Notes: a model not told the origin generated them from the letters alone. Numbered from the stretch's first letter, positions 16,661-27,579 are shown. The stretch is 64,000 nucleotides of DNA from an uncultured Pelagibacteraceae bacterium (GCA_902554325.1 CACDOH010000002.1:1-64000); one strand, 5' to 3'. Translations and numbers: made by a program.

Positions 16661-18199
16661 ATGGTTTTAAATTTAAGCGTTCCAGAGTTAAAAGAACTAA
16701 AACCTAAAATAACTGTATTTGGAGTCGGAGGTGCAGGTGGCAATGCAATTAACAACATGATTGAGGCAGGTTTGTCAGGTGTTGAGTTTGTGGCAGCCAA
16801 CACAGATGCACAGGCCCTTTCTAAATCATTGAGTGACTCTAAGATGCAATTAGGAGTTCAAGTAACAAAAGGTCTGGGCGCAGGATCACACCCTGACATT
16901 GGAAAGTCTTCAGCTGATGAAACTAAGCATGAAATTATGGAACGTTTAGAGGGAACTAATATGCTTTTCATCACGGCTGGTATGGGTGGAGGCACTGGTA
17001 CAGGTGCTGCACCAGTAATTGCAAGAGTAGCAAAAGAATTGGGTATCCTCACTGTTGCAGTTGTTACAAAACCATTTCAATTTGAAGGAGCTGGTAGAAT
17101 GCGTATCGCTGAGCAAGGTCTCAAAGAGTTAGAGCATCTTGTTGACACAACAATTGTTATACCTAACCAAAACTTATTCAAAGTTGCTGATGAACAAACT
17201 ACTTTTGCAGATGCTTTTTCAATGGCGGATGATGTTTTACATGCAGGGGTAAGAAGTATTACTGATTTAATGGTAGTACCTGGCCTTATTAATTTAGATT
17301 TTGCAGATGTAAAAACAATCATGAACAACATGGGTCGCGCTATGATGGGAACAGGTGAAGCTTCTGGTGAAAATAGAGCTATTGAATGTGCCCATAATGC
17401 TGTAACGAACCCACTACTTGACGACTATTCACTTGATGGAGCTAAAGGACTTCTCATCAATATAACTGGTGGGACTGACCTTACTCTTCATGAAGTCGAC
17501 AAAATTACAAACGAGATTCGAGAACAGGTTCATCCTGATGCAGATGTAATTGTGGGATCAATTTTTGACGACAAACTTGAAGGCAAGGCTAGAGTATCTG
17601 TTGTGGCTACAGGATTAGACTCACATCCAAAGCCAACTAAATCAATTGTAGATTTACAAATTACAAGAAATTCTGCAGTATCATCAATGGCAGCTACACC
17701 AGCAGCAAATTCAAACTCAGTACAAGCTTCGTTAAGCAATGAAGAGATGAATGAAGAAGTAAATGAAAATTTTGATCCATATATGTTCATGGATGGGCAG
17801 GATTCAGATATTCACTCTGAAACTGATATTGAAGATACACAAGTTATGATAGAGTCAAAAATGGTGGCTGAAGAAGAAGTTGAGCCAGAGCCAATCACTG
17901 AGCCAGAAATATCAGAACCAGAAATGGCAGCTGAAGAAGAAGTTGAGCCAGAGCCAATTACAGAGCCAATTACTGAACCAGAGATGGTTACTGAGGATGA
18001 AGCTCCTAATAGCATAATGGATTTAATAAATGCTAATAGAGAAAATAATGATTCAGATGCACCTGATCTTTTTAGTGGTCAAAACATTCATCAATTAGAC
18101 GACATAAATGATACTAAAGATGAAGAAATAGCTGAAGAAAGTGAAACTGATCAGGATTTATTAGAAATTCCTTCATTCCTTAGAAGACAGAGTAAATGA
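16661..18199 (+). CDS. ftsZ: cell division GTPase FtsZ
   Basis: The 512-residue protein shows the FtsZ core: [24 protein letters not shown]-like ANTDAQAL, the tubulin signature [13 protein letters not shown], and NADIIVGS-like [14 protein letters not shown]. Residues 330-500 are a long acidic linker with Glu-Pro-rich repeats. The end IPSFLRRQ is the conserved C-terminal peptide that binds FtsA and other tethers. The ribosome site AGGAGG precedes the ATG. Its place between mraZ and rsmH is unusual, because alphaproteobacteria normally keep ftsZ after ftsA. It overlaps rsmH by 4 bases. Confidence 0.97.
   Translation: MVLNLSVPELKELKPKITVFGVGGAGGNAINNMIEAGLSGVEFVAANTDAQALSKSLSDSKMQLGVQVTKGLGAGSHPDIGKSSADETKHEIMERLEGTNMLFITAGMGGGTGTGAAPVIARVAKELGILTVAVVTKPFQFEGAGRMRIAEQGLKELEHLVDTTIVIPNQNLFKVADEQTTFADAFSMADDVLHAGVRSITDLMVVPGLINLDFADVKTIMNNMGRAMMGTGEASGENRAIECAHNAVTNPLLDDYSLDGAKGLLINITGGTDLTLHEVDKITNEIREQVHPDADVIVGSIFDDKLEGKARVSVVATGLDSHPKPTKSIVDLQITRNSAVSSMAATPAANSNSVQASLSNEEMNEEVNENFDPYMFMDGQDSDIHSETDIEDTQVMIESKMVAEEEVEPEPITEPEISEPEMAAEEEVEPEPITEPITEPEMVTEDEAPNSIMDLINANRENNDSDAPDLFSGQNIHQLDDINDTKDEEIAEESETDQDLLEIPSFLRRQSK
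17867..17958 (+). repeat. 29-bp direct repeat in the FtsZ linker
   Basis: GCTGAAGAAGAAGTTGAGCC and the following AGAGCCAAT occur at 17867-17895 and again at 17930-17958, 63 bases apart, in the same reading frame. They encode EEEVEPEP-type acidic segments and further ITEPE units. The repeat likely changes linker length by slippage and is not a mobile element. Confidence 0.85.
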
Positions 18200-19119
18200 C
18201 GAGTAAAGAATTGGCTCACAAGCCAGTTCTTATAAATGAGATAATAAAGTTAACCGGGCCTAAAGATAATGAAACGTACTTCGATGCAACATTTGGAAAT
18301 GGAGGATACTCGAAAGAATTTCTTGAGCTCACTAACTGCAATATTATTGCAATTGACAGGGATCCATTTGCTAATCAAATTGCTAAAGAATTTAAAAAAA
18401 AATATGGCAAGAGGTTCGATTTTTTCCATTCTAAATTTAGCAAAATTAATGAAGTTATGGAAAAAACCGAGGAAAAAGAAATTGACGGTTTCGTATTTGA
18501 TATAGGAGTTTCATCAATGCAACTAGATTTTCCAGAAAGAGGTTTTTCTTTTATGAAAGAAGGTCCATTAGACATGCGAATGGGTCAAGAAGGAAAAACT
18601 GCGTATGATGTGGTAAATTCAAAAAGTCATGAAGAATTAGCTGATATCATTTATTATTATGGTGATGAAAAAAACTCCAGGAGAATTGCTCGAGAGATTG
18701 AAAAGCATCGTAAATCAAAAAAAATTGAAACAACTCTAGAACTAGCAGAAGTTATCAAAAAATGTTTCTCAAATAAATATTATAAAAAACATCCTGCTAC
18801 TAAAACTTTTCAAGCCTTAAGAATTTATATAAATAGCGAATTAGAAGAATTACATTCTGGTCTTAATCACGCATTAAAATATTTAAAAAAAAATGGAAAT
18901 TTATGTGTTGTTACTTTCCATTCGCTTGAGGATAGACTTGTTAAAAACTTTTTAAAAATAGCAAGTCAAAATAATAAGATAAATAAAGTTCTCAAACCCA
19001 GCAAAGAAGAGATGGAATATAATTCACGATCAAGATCAGCTAAGCTAAGATTCTACGAAAAGAATAATCTTGAATGTGATTATGTATCTATTGAAGATTT
19101 AGGATTTAAACAATCATGA
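18196..19119 (+). CDS. rsmH: 16S rRNA (cytosine1402-N4)-methyltransferase
   Basis: The 307-residue MraW/RsmH protein starts [10 protein letters not shown] and contains [15 protein letters not shown] (SAM loop), [36 protein letters not shown], and the late [14 protein letters not shown]. It methylates C1402 of 16S rRNA. It starts in the ftsZ stop and ends 4 bases into the ftsL start. Confidence 0.96.
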   Translation: MTSKELAHKPVLINEIIKLTGPKDNETYFDATFGNGGYSKEFLELTNCNIIAIDRDPFANQIAKEFKKKYGKRFDFFHSKFSKINEVMEKTEEKEIDGFVFDIGVSSMQLDFPERGFSFMKEGPLDMRMGQEGKTAYDVVNSKSHEELADIIYYYGDEKNSRRIAREIEKHRKSKKIETTLELAEVIKKCFSNKYYKKHPATKTFQALRIYINSELEELHSGLNHALKYLKKNGNLCVVTFHSLEDRLVKNFLKIASQNNKINKVLKPSKEEMEYNSRSRSAKLRFYEKNNLECDYVSIEDLGFKQS

Positions 19120-19460
19120 TTAGTAGTTTATTTAAAATTTTATCAGTGATCATCTTATTAATAGGATTACTTGCAATAATGATCATAAAAAATATATCGG
19201 CTGAAAAGCAAAACTATATCAATGAACTAGAAATTACTTTGAGAGAAGAGCAAAATAAGAGTGAGCTTTTTAAAATAGAATGGGATCATATGATCTCACC
19301 CATTAATTTAAAAAAGATATCTGAAATGGTCATATCAAATGATTATACAAAATATTTCGTAGTTTTAGACAAAGATGATCTGGGCCAAGAAAATCAGGTA
19401 TTCAAGGATATTATTGCAGTTGATATGCCTTCAAAGAAAATTATAAGCCCTGCACGTTAG
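19116..19460 (+). CDS. ftsL: FtsL-like cell division protein
   Basis: A 114-residue protein with a short cytoplasmic N-terminus, one transmembrane helix (ILSVIILLIGLLAIMII), and a periplasmic coiled-coil-like region (EKQNYINELEITLREEQNKSELFKIEWDHMISP). The WDHMISP-like end of the coil is typical of alphaproteobacterial FtsL. Position between rsmH and ftsI supports the call more than sequence does. FtsL bridges FtsQ and FtsB with FtsWI. Confidence 0.85.
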   Translation: MISSLFKILSVIILLIGLLAIMIIKNISAEKQNYINELEITLREEQNKSELFKIEWDHMISPINLKKISEMVISNDYTKYFVVLDKDDLGQENQVFKDIIAVDMPSKKIISPAR

Positions 19461-19466
19461 AATTTT

Positions 19467-21245
19467 GTGAGAAAGAGAAAAAATTCTGGGAAAAAGAAAA
19501 TAGACATTTATCAAAAAAGTTTCTCATTTACTCATCGATACAATGCTGAAAAATTTGCTATTGAAAAAATAAATTCAATAAAGCAAAGTTTCGCACTTAA
19601 GATTAATAATCGCTTAATTTTATCAGCAATCATATTCAGTACGTTGTTTATTGCTACTACAATTAAAATGATTGAAATTAATCTCTTTTATGTTGAAAAA
19701 AGCCGTTATTTTGTGTCATCGATAGATGAGGAAAGGCGTAACATATTAGATAGGAACAATATTTCTCTGACAGCTAACTTACAAATGTCTGATGTTGGTA
19801 TTGATCCTAAAAAAATTTATGATCGTGATGCATTTATTAAAAAAGTCTCATCATTGTATAACGACATATCAGTAAATGATTTAGAAAGTAGAATTAACTC
19901 TGGCAAATGGTTTTACTTGAAACGTAATATAAGTCCCAACGAACTTCAAAAAGTTATTGACCTTGGAGAAACTGGTATAGAGATAAGAGATATTTATAAG
20001 AGAAAGTATCTTCATAAAGAGCTATTTAGCCATCTTATAGGAAAAGTAGATATAGATAATGATGGCGTTTCAGGAATGGAAAAATCCTTCAACACATTAT
20101 TAAATAATCAAAATGAAAATGATATTATTTCCTCAGTAGATACAAGAATACAACACATAGTAAGAGATGAAATATTAGATTCTATGAAGTTGTACAAAGC
20201 AACTGGTGGATCAGGTCTTGTTATGGAGGTAAATACAGGAGAAATATTATCCATGGTATCGCTACCTGACTTTGATCCTAATAACAAAACTTTTGATGAA
20301 AATTCTACATTTAATAAAAACACTCTGGGTGTTTATGAATTTGGTTCAGTTATGAAAATATTTACAACCGCGATTGGAATTGAAGAAAATATATTTAAGC
20401 CTAATACACTATATGAAATTGATGATTATATTTACGTAGGTGAACATAAAGTACACGATGTTCATCGTCCTTGTGAAACTAAAAAATGTACAGTTGAAGA
20501 AATATTTGTTCATTCATCTAATGTTGGTACTATTAATATGATTAGAGATATTGGGCCAGAATTACAGAAGAATTATTTATACGATTTAGGTCTTTTAAAT
20601 CAAGTTATTGTAAATTTACCTGAACGAGCAGAGCCACTTATTCCAGATCCTTGGAGAATGGTTAATACTGAATCCATTTCTTATGGTTACGGACTTTCAA
20701 TCTCTCCTCTTCATTTAGCTTTAGCTACCTCAACGGTATTAAATGGTGGTTACATTATAGAACCGTCACTGGTAAAAAAAGATAATCAATTATTTAAAAA
20801 TCAAATATTTTCTGAGCAAACGAGTGAGATTATGAGATACTTACTCAATCGTGTCGTAGATGAAGGTACTGCAAAAGATGCTTTTGGAAAGAACTCTAAT
20901 AAAAAATATGCTGGTAAGTACAGTGATTATAAATACCTTGTTGGAGGTAAGACAGGAACAGCTAGAAAAATAAACAATAAGTCTTATGCAAGTGAAAAAA
21001 TGACAACATTTATTTCAGCTTTTCCCATCAATAAACCAAAATACCTAGTACTTATTTCACTAGATGACCCAAAAGGAATAGTTGGAGAATATGACACACC
21101 CTATAATACTTGGGGTTATACAGACGCTGGATGGAATGCAGCAAGAGTTTCACGACAAATTATAGACAGGATAAGTCCTATTTTAGACACAAAAAGTAAA
21201 TATTTACCAAGTGATAACTTATTAATAAATACATCACTGCAATAA
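19467..21245 (+). CDS. ftsI: peptidoglycan transpeptidase FtsI/PBP3
   Basis: The 592-residue class B penicillin-binding protein begins with GTG at 19467. It has a transmembrane anchor (LILSAIIFSTLFIATTIK) and a PBP dimerisation domain (RRNILDRNNISLTANLQ). The transpeptidase motifs are SVMK (SxxK, active Ser), SSN in HSSNVGT and KTGT in GGKTGTAR. It crosslinks septal wall with FtsW, encoded further down the same operon. It is followed by murE with no gap. Confidence 0.95.
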   Translation: MRKRKNSGKKKIDIYQKSFSFTHRYNAEKFAIEKINSIKQSFALKINNRLILSAIIFSTLFIATTIKMIEINLFYVEKSRYFVSSIDEERRNILDRNNISLTANLQMSDVGIDPKKIYDRDAFIKKVSSLYNDISVNDLESRINSGKWFYLKRNISPNELQKVIDLGETGIEIRDIYKRKYLHKELFSHLIGKVDIDNDGVSGMEKSFNTLLNNQNENDIISSVDTRIQHIVRDEILDSMKLYKATGGSGLVMEVNTGEILSMVSLPDFDPNNKTFDENSTFNKNTLGVYEFGSVMKIFTTAIGIEENIFKPNTLYEIDDYIYVGEHKVHDVHRPCETKKCTVEEIFVHSSNVGTINMIRDIGPELQKNYLYDLGLLNQVIVNLPERAEPLIPDPWRMVNTESISYGYGLSISPLHLALATSTVLNGGYIIEPSLVKKDNQLFKNQIFSEQTSEIMRYLLNRVVDEGTAKDAFGKNSNKKYAGKYSDYKYLVGGKTGTARKINNKSYASEKMTTFISAFPINKPKYLVLISLDDPKGIVGEYDTPYNTWGYTDAGWNAARVSRQIIDRISPILDTKSKYLPSDNLLINTSLQ

Positions 21246-22682
21246 ATGACAAATAGTCGTCTCCTGAAAAAAATAAATTCAGACAAGGTTAAGTACAAAG
21301 ATATTTGCTCTGACTCTAGAATAATAAAGAAAGGTGACATTTTCTTTGCAATCCCGGGAAGTAAAGCAGATGGGCTGAAGTATGTAAATGACGCAGTAGC
21401 TAAAGGTGCCTCTGCAATAGTTATTCCAATTAAGAAAAAAATAAAGATTTCATCAAATATACCTATTTATAAGGTAAAAGATATTCGAAAAGAAATTTCT
21501 TTAGCTGCGTTCGTGGTCAATAGTGAAACAATAGAAAAAAAAATCGCTGTGACAGGAACAAATGGAAAAACATCAGTAACCTATTTTTTAAATTATATAT
21601 TATCAAATTTAGGAGAAAAAACTGCAACAATAGGTACGTTAGGTAATTCTCAGATAAAAAAACTTAATATTGAAAATCTAACTTCTCCTGAGCCAATTGA
21701 CTTATCAAAACAGTTAAGAAAATTAAGTAAAGATAAAATTAAGTATCTTGTAATGGAAGCATCAAGTCATGGCTTACATCAAAAAAGGTTTTATGGATTA
21801 AAATTTGATGCTTGTGTACTTACAAACATTTCACAAGATCACTTAGATTATCATAAAACTATGTCACATTACATAATGAGTAAGCTCAAACTATTTTCTG
21901 ATTATGTAAAAAAGGATAGTAAGATCATAGTTAACTCTGAAACTAAATATATTGATAGAGTTAAAAGTTACTTAAAGAAAGAAAGTATTATTAGTCCAAT
22001 CTATTTTCAGAAAAATAATAAATTTAAAATAGTTAAGATAAAAAAAAATAAGCACAGCTCAACAATAGTCGATGTAAAATTTGGTAAAGAAATTAAAAAA
22101 TTTAAGTTTGCTAACTTTCCATTATTTCAAATACACAACTTCTTACTGGCAACATTAACGCTTTATTCTATGGGTCACAATTTAACTAAGATACAAAAGT
22201 TAAGCCTAAGATGTCCTTCAGTGCCAGGTCGCATGGAATTTGTTGGGAATACAAGAAACAGTGCTTCTGTATATATTGATTTTGCGCACACACCTGATGC
22301 GCTTCAAAATGCTTTAATAGAAGGCAGCAATCTTTGTAAATCAGAGCTGCATGTCGTTTTTGGATGTGGTGGAAACAGAGATTACTCAAAACGTTCAATA
22401 ATGGGAAAAATTGCTTCAAAATACGCAGATAATGTTGTTATCACTGATGATAATCCACGCTTTGAGAATGCAAAAAAAATTAGAAAAGAAATCATTGATG
22501 ATTGCAAAAACTTTTTGGAAATTTCAGATAGAAGAAAGGCAATAAAACATGCAATCAAGCAACTAAGAAAAGGAGATTTATTAATAATTGCAGGTAAGGG
22601 GCATGAAAAAAATCAAATTATTAATGGCAAAGCTTACCCCTTTGATGATGTAAAAATATCTAAAGGTTTCCTAAAATTATGA
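21246..22682 (+). CDS. murE: UDP-MurNAc-tripeptide ligase MurE
   Basis: The 478-residue Mur ligase has the ATP loop VTGTNGKTSVTYFL near residue 103, EASSHGLHQKRF, and TNISQDHLDYH. The motif DNPR in ITDDNPRFE indicates meso-diaminopimelate as the added amino acid in this family. It acts in the cytoplasm on UDP-MurNAc-L-Ala-D-Glu. The gene starts right after the ftsI stop and overlaps murF by 4 bases. Confidence 0.95.
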   Translation: MTNSRLLKKINSDKVKYKDICSDSRIIKKGDIFFAIPGSKADGLKYVNDAVAKGASAIVIPIKKKIKISSNIPIYKVKDIRKEISLAAFVVNSETIEKKIAVTGTNGKTSVTYFLNYILSNLGEKTATIGTLGNSQIKKLNIENLTSPEPIDLSKQLRKLSKDKIKYLVMEASSHGLHQKRFYGLKFDACVLTNISQDHLDYHKTMSHYIMSKLKLFSDYVKKDSKIIVNSETKYIDRVKSYLKKESIISPIYFQKNNKFKIVKIKKNKHSSTIVDVKFGKEIKKFKFANFPLFQIHNFLLATLTLYSMGHNLTKIQKLSLRCPSVPGRMEFVGNTRNSASVYIDFAHTPDALQNALIEGSNLCKSELHVVFGCGGNRDYSKRSIMGKIASKYADNVVITDDNPRFENAKKIRKEIIDDCKNFLEISDRRKAIKHAIKQLRKGDLLIIAGKGHEKNQIINGKAYPFDDVKISKGFLKL

Positions 22683-24055
22683 AAACGAGTCATATTTTAA
22701 TTTCAGAGATTAATAATCTATTTAATACTAAGTACAGTGACATTAAAATTACAGGTGCATCACTTGATACAAGAACTTTAAAAAAAGGAAATATCTTTTT
22801 TGCAATTAAAGGAAAAAATAATGATGGCCATAAATTTATTAATCAAGCAGAAAAAAAGGGAGCATCTATAGCATTTGTTCAAAAAATTAATTCTAAATCT
22901 AACCTTAAACAAATTAAGGTAAAAAATACTCTATCTGCTTTATCATCCCTTGCTAGATACTACAGGTCCTTACTAAATACTCAAATTATTGGAATTACAG
23001 GCAGTGTAGGAAAAACTGGAACTAAGGATGCGATTTCGTTTATTTTAAAGGAGCATAAAAATATTTTTTGCTCAAGACAGTCTTACAACAATAAATATGG
23101 AATGCCATTAGAAATTTTAAATATGCCAAGAAAAACAAAATTTGGTTTTTTCGAATTAGGTATGAATCATTTTGGAGAGATAAAAAGCTTAGTAAAAATA
23201 TTAAAGCCAAATATTTCTATTATTTTAAATATTGAAAACGTACACTTAGGTAATTTTAAATCTTTAAAAGAGATTGCTGCGGCAAAAAGTGAAATCTTTA
23301 CATCTTCAGAAAATATTGATTCACTAATTCTTAATAAAGAGACCAATTATTATAATTTGTTATATAGATACTATAAAAATACTAAGATAAAAAATATTTA
23401 TAATTATAGCAAAAAAAATAATGCAAATGTCTATATAAAAGAAAGAAAGGTAACAAAAAAAATTATACAGCTCAAAGTTAGGCTCCCAGGAGACAAATTA
23501 ATTAGTTTTGGTGTCAGAATTGATCAGGAAAATCTAATCGATAACTGCTTAGCCATTCTTACTTGCTTACATGCACTTAACATTGACCATAGATTTATCA
23601 AAAAGTTTAAAAACGTACCATTCACCAGTGGGCGAGGAAATATGATACGATGTAAGTATAATAGTCACAAACTTAAGCTTTATGATCATTCATATAATGC
23701 GAGCCCAATTTCAATGAAGCAAACAATTGATATATTTGACAGCTTAAAAGAGAAGAATATTGTTTATTTGATTGGTGATATGAATGAACTGGGTCAAAAG
23801 GCTAGTTACTACCATAGTAATCTAATTAAGTTTTTAGATAAGAAAAAATTTGAAAAATGTTTATTTATTGGAAAGCATTTCAAAAAGTTAGAAAACAAAA
23901 TTCGAAATAAAAATATTTCTTTTTTCAAAGATATCAATCAGGTTATCGACAATCTTGACGAAATAATAGAGAGTAATTATACAATTTTTGCTAAAGGATC
24001 TAATTCAATTAACATAAGAAGATTTATCAGTCATCTTAAACAAGAAAACTTATGA
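22679..24055 (+). CDS. murF: UDP-MurNAc-pentapeptide ligase MurF
   Basis: The 458-residue ligase contains ITGSVGKTGTKDAI (ATP loop), FELGMNHFGEIKSL, INIENVHLGNFKSL and YNASPISMKQTID. It adds D-Ala-D-Ala to the UDP-MurNAc-tripeptide. The sequence is markedly lysine- and asparagine-rich, in line with the A/T-heavy codon use of this operon. It overlaps both neighbours by 4 bases. Confidence 0.95.
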   Translation: MKTSHILISEINNLFNTKYSDIKITGASLDTRTLKKGNIFFAIKGKNNDGHKFINQAEKKGASIAFVQKINSKSNLKQIKVKNTLSALSSLARYYRSLLNTQIIGITGSVGKTGTKDAISFILKEHKNIFCSRQSYNNKYGMPLEILNMPRKTKFGFFELGMNHFGEIKSLVKILKPNISIILNIENVHLGNFKSLKEIAAAKSEIFTSSENIDSLILNKETNYYNLLYRYYKNTKIKNIYNYSKKNNANVYIKERKVTKKIIQLKVRLPGDKLISFGVRIDQENLIDNCLAILTCLHALNIDHRFIKKFKNVPFTSGRGNMIRCKYNSHKLKLYDHSYNASPISMKQTIDIFDSLKEKNIVYLIGDMNELGQKASYYHSNLIKFLDKKKFEKCLFIGKHFKKLENKIRNKNISFFKDINQVIDNLDEIIESNYTIFAKGSNSINIRRFISHLKQENL

Positions 24056-25134
24056 TACTATATATTTTAGAATACTTAAATATCCCAGGCTTATATAATT
24101 TCTTCAATTATCTGACTGTAAGAACTGGCTTCGCTCTTTTTACTTCTTTCTTCTTCATATTGTTATTTGGCCCTACATTAATTAAAAAGATAAGTTCTTA
24201 TCAGTCTATCGGACAGCCTATTAGGGATGACGGGCCACAGTCTCATATAATAGCTAAGAAGGGAACGCCTACCATGGGTGGAATCATCATATTGCTTTCC
24301 ATTGTTGGATCTATTTTGCTTTGGGTAAACCCAGAAAGTTTTATATCTTGGCCTGTTATATTTATACTAGTTTTTTTTGGTTTAATTGGATTTGCAGACG
24401 ATTTCAGTAAAGTTAAAAATAATTCAAGTAAAGGTATTTCAGCCAAAATAAGAATATTTCTTCAAATTATTGTTTCACTTATTTTTATATATTGGATAAC
24501 TAAATACCATCACATTGATATTAAGCTTTTATCATTACCTTTTTTAAAAGATATTTTTATTAATTTAGGTCTGTTTGCAGTACCGTTTATTCTAATCGTT
24601 ATTCTGGGATCAGCAAATGCAGTAAATTTAACTGATGGTCTAGACGGACTTGCAATTGTTCCTGTAATGATTGTTGCAGCAACATTCGCTGTAATTTGTT
24701 ATTTGGCAGGCAATATAATTTTTGCTGAATATTTATACATAAATTATTTGCCAGGGGCGGGTGAGCTTACAGTACTGTGTGCAGCAATAATAGGATCAGC
24801 GCTAGGCTTTTTATGGTATAATGCTCCTCCCGCAATGGTGTTTATGGGAGACACAGGCTCCCTTTCATTAGGAGCAGCTTTAGGCTCGATTAGTATTTTA
24901 TTAAAACAGGAAATAGTTTTAGCCATCGTTGGAGGTATTTTTGTTGCTGAAGCAATATCTGTAATATTGCAAGTCTCATCTTTTAAATTAACTGGAAAAA
25001 GAATTTTTAAAATGGCACCATTACATCATCATTTTGAAAAAAATGGTCTACCGGAATCAAAAATAGTTATTCGTTTTTGGATAGTTGCAATAATTTTAGC
25101 ACTAATTGGGCTAGCGACACTTAAAATCAGATAA
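24052..25134 (+). CDS. mraY: phospho-MurNAc-pentapeptide transferase MraY
   Basis: The 360-residue polytopic protein has about ten helices. Active-site segments are KKGTPTMGGI, LIGFADDFSKV (two catalytic Asp), NAVNLTDGLDGLA, MVFMGDTGSL and MAPLHHHFE. It transfers phospho-MurNAc-pentapeptide to undecaprenyl phosphate, forming lipid I in the inner membrane. The length is normal. Confidence 0.97.
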   Translation: MILYILEYLNIPGLYNFFNYLTVRTGFALFTSFFFILLFGPTLIKKISSYQSIGQPIRDDGPQSHIIAKKGTPTMGGIIILLSIVGSILLWVNPESFISWPVIFILVFFGLIGFADDFSKVKNNSSKGISAKIRIFLQIIVSLIFIYWITKYHHIDIKLLSLPFLKDIFINLGLFAVPFILIVILGSANAVNLTDGLDGLAIVPVMIVAATFAVICYLAGNIIFAEYLYINYLPGAGELTVLCAAIIGSALGFLWYNAPPAMVFMGDTGSLSLGAALGSISILLKQEIVLAIVGGIFVAEAISVILQVSSFKLTGKRIFKMAPLHHHFEKNGLPESKIVIRFWIVAIILALIGLATLKIR

Positions 25135-25138
25135 ATAG

Positions 25139-26461
25139 ATGATTAAACTAAAATCATTTAAAAATAAACACTTCCTTATTATTGGAATGGGAATTACAGG
25201 TATTTCTGTTTCTAATTCACTGCTGAAAGGCGGTGCAAATGTTTATTTCTGGGATGATGATCTTAATAAAAGAAAAGCATTAAGTAAAAAGGGTTATTCT
25301 CTAATTAACGATAAGAATCTAACTAAAATAGAATATATAATGCCAAGTCCTGGTATTGCAACTGCAGGAAAAAATGCACACAAATACATTAAAAGATTAA
25401 AATCTAAAAAATGTAAGATAATTAGTGAACTTGATTTATTTCAACTTTTTATAAATAGCATAAATAAATTAAAAAAAATTAAGATTATCGGTATCACTGG
25501 AACTAACGGAAAATCTACAACTGTTTCTATGATTCATCATTCATTAAAAAAAAATAACATTAATTCAGTTTTGGTAGGTAATATTGGACAGCCTATATTT
25601 TCTTCAAAAAAGTTAAATCATGGCGTCTATATTTTAGAACTATCATCATATCAGCTGGAGCAATCAAAAATATTTAAGCCAGATATATCATGTATATTAA
25701 ACCTAACACCAGATCATTTAGAACGTCACATTACTATGCATAAGTATGCTACCGCTAAATGTAATATATTTCAGAACATAAGTGCTAGAAATGTTTGTTA
25801 TTATGACTCCAATACAAATATAAAAAAAATTGCTACTACAAAATTAGATAAGAAAAAACTTAAACTGCTAATTCCTATAAAAAGAATTAATTGCAGTTTT
25901 AAAAATAATAAAAATATTATCTTGATATCAAAAAAACACAATATGCAGAATTTATATTTTTCTTTTTTAATATTAAAAAAATTAGGTTTAAAGACGTCAG
26001 ATATTTATAAATCTTTCTCTTCATTTAGTGGACTGCCCCACAGACAAGAGATAATTGTAAAAAGAAAGAATTTTATTGTAATAAATGATTCTAAATCGAC
26101 AAATTTTGAATCTTTAGTACCAGCGTTAAATAACTTCAAAAATATAATTTTGATTTGTGGAGGACAAATTAAAAGTCATAAAATCAATATATTAGATAAA
26201 AACCGACAGAATGTTATTAAGGCCATTGTAATAGGTGAGACCAAAAATATTTTTTTCAATTATTTTAATAAGTATGTGGATACTTCATATGTAAAAACAT
26301 TAAATAAGGCAGTTAAAATGTCATTATCAATAGCAAATATTGTTAACGGGCATTGCACAATTTTATTTAGTCCTGGAGCTGCATCGTTTGATCAATACAA
26401 TAATTTTGAAGAAAGAGGAGATGATTTTAGAAGAAAAATAAAAGTTGAGATTTTAAAATGA
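25139..26461 (+). CDS. murD: UDP-MurNAc-L-Ala:D-Glu ligase MurD
   Basis: The 440-residue ligase shows IIGMGITGISVSNSLL at the N-terminal Rossmann domain, the ATP loop IGITGTNGKSTTVSMI, ELSSYQLEQS, LNLTPDHLERH and a C-terminal LFSPGAASFDQYNNFEERGDDF. It adds D-glutamate to UDP-MurNAc-L-Ala. The stop overlaps the ftsW ATG by 4 bases. Confidence 0.95.
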   Translation: MIKLKSFKNKHFLIIGMGITGISVSNSLLKGGANVYFWDDDLNKRKALSKKGYSLINDKNLTKIEYIMPSPGIATAGKNAHKYIKRLKSKKCKIISELDLFQLFINSINKLKKIKIIGITGTNGKSTTVSMIHHSLKKNNINSVLVGNIGQPIFSSKKLNHGVYILELSSYQLEQSKIFKPDISCILNLTPDHLERHITMHKYATAKCNIFQNISARNVCYYDSNTNIKKIATTKLDKKKLKLLIPIKRINCSFKNNKNIILISKKHNMQNLYFSFLILKKLGLKTSDIYKSFSSFSGLPHRQEIIVKRKNFIVINDSKSTNFESLVPALNNFKNIILICGGQIKSHKINILDKNRQNVIKAIVIGETKNIFFNYFNKYVDTSYVKTLNKAVKMSLSIANIVNGHCTILFSPGAASFDQYNNFEERGDDFRRKIKVEILK

Positions 26462-27564
26462 CTAAGTCACAAATAGAAAAATCTATTATAACTGATTGGA
26501 TTTATGAAATTAATAAGCCGATATTTTTTTGTGTACTTGTACTTATTGCAGTTGGGTTATTTATAAGTCTTACAATTAATCCTGGTACATCAAGGTATAT
26601 AAATAATAATCTTTTTTCATACTTTAATATTCAGGCACTTTATTTATTGTCTGGTTTTATTTTATTCATTTTATTTTCGTTTATTAATTATGAACGAATA
26701 TCAAATATATCAATAATTGCGTTTGTAATTTTAATAGTAGTACTATTTTTAACATTAATTTATGGAGTTGAGATAAAAGGTTCTAAGAGATGGATTAATC
26801 TAAAATATATTACAATTATGCCAATTGAATTAATTAAACCATTTTACTGTATCGTACTTGCAGCTATTTTAAATAATCCAGGTTTAAGAAACTCTTTTAG
26901 AAATTATGCACTTAGTTTCAGTATTTATGCTTTGATAGCTGCAATATTGGTTTTTCAGCCAGACATTAGTCAATTATTTCTTGTTTCAGCAATATACTTT
27001 TCATCCATATTTATGAGTGGATTTAGTATAATTATTCTTGCATCAATAATTTTTATTGGTGTTATATTTTTTGTTTTTATTTATTTATTTAATTTCAATG
27101 TACAAAATAGAATTAATTCATTTCTAGCGCCCAATGATTATGATGTAACACAGACAGAATTGTCACTTCAGGCAATCAAACAAGGTGGTCTCATAGGTGT
27201 AGGCCCAGGAAATGGTGTATTAAAAAATAAAATTCCTGAAGCTAATTCAGATTATATATTTTCTGTTGTTGCGGAGGAGTATGGTTTATTAGGATGCCTA
27301 ATAATTTTAACAATATTCTTTATAATTTCTTATCAAGGATTCAGAAAAATATACAATAGCAATAATCACTTTATACAAATAAGTTTATTTACCTTAATAA
27401 TATATTTTTGCCTTCAAGCTCTTATTCATATTGGAGTAAATATTAGACTGCTTCCAACAACTGGTATAACACTTCCTTTTATTAGTTATGGAGGTTCATC
27501 TGTTATAGGCATGTCAATTACATGTGGTTTAATATTATTATTATCTAAAAATAGACATAGTTAA
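26458..27564 (+). CDS. ftsW: septal peptidoglycan polymerase FtsW (SEDS)
   Basis: The 368-residue SEDS protein has about ten hydrophobic helices. Family motifs are GSKRWINL, MPIELIKP, QPDISQLF and the late GVNIRLLPTTGITLPFISYGGSS. FtsW polymerises lipid II at the septum in complex with FtsI. It is followed by murG after a 15-base gap. Confidence 0.94.
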   Translation: MTKSQIEKSIITDWIYEINKPIFFCVLVLIAVGLFISLTINPGTSRYINNNLFSYFNIQALYLLSGFILFILFSFINYERISNISIIAFVILIVVLFLTLIYGVEIKGSKRWINLKYITIMPIELIKPFYCIVLAAILNNPGLRNSFRNYALSFSIYALIAAILVFQPDISQLFLVSAIYFSSIFMSGFSIIILASIIFIGVIFFVFIYLFNFNVQNRINSFLAPNDYDVTQTELSLQAIKQGGLIGVGPGNGVLKNKIPEANSDYIFSVVAEEYGLLGCLIILTIFFIISYQGFRKIYNSNNHFIQISLFTLIIYFCLQALIHIGVNIRLLPTTGITLPFISYGGSSVIGMSITCGLILLLSKNRHS

Positions 27565-27579
27565 TGAGTAAGAAATAGC

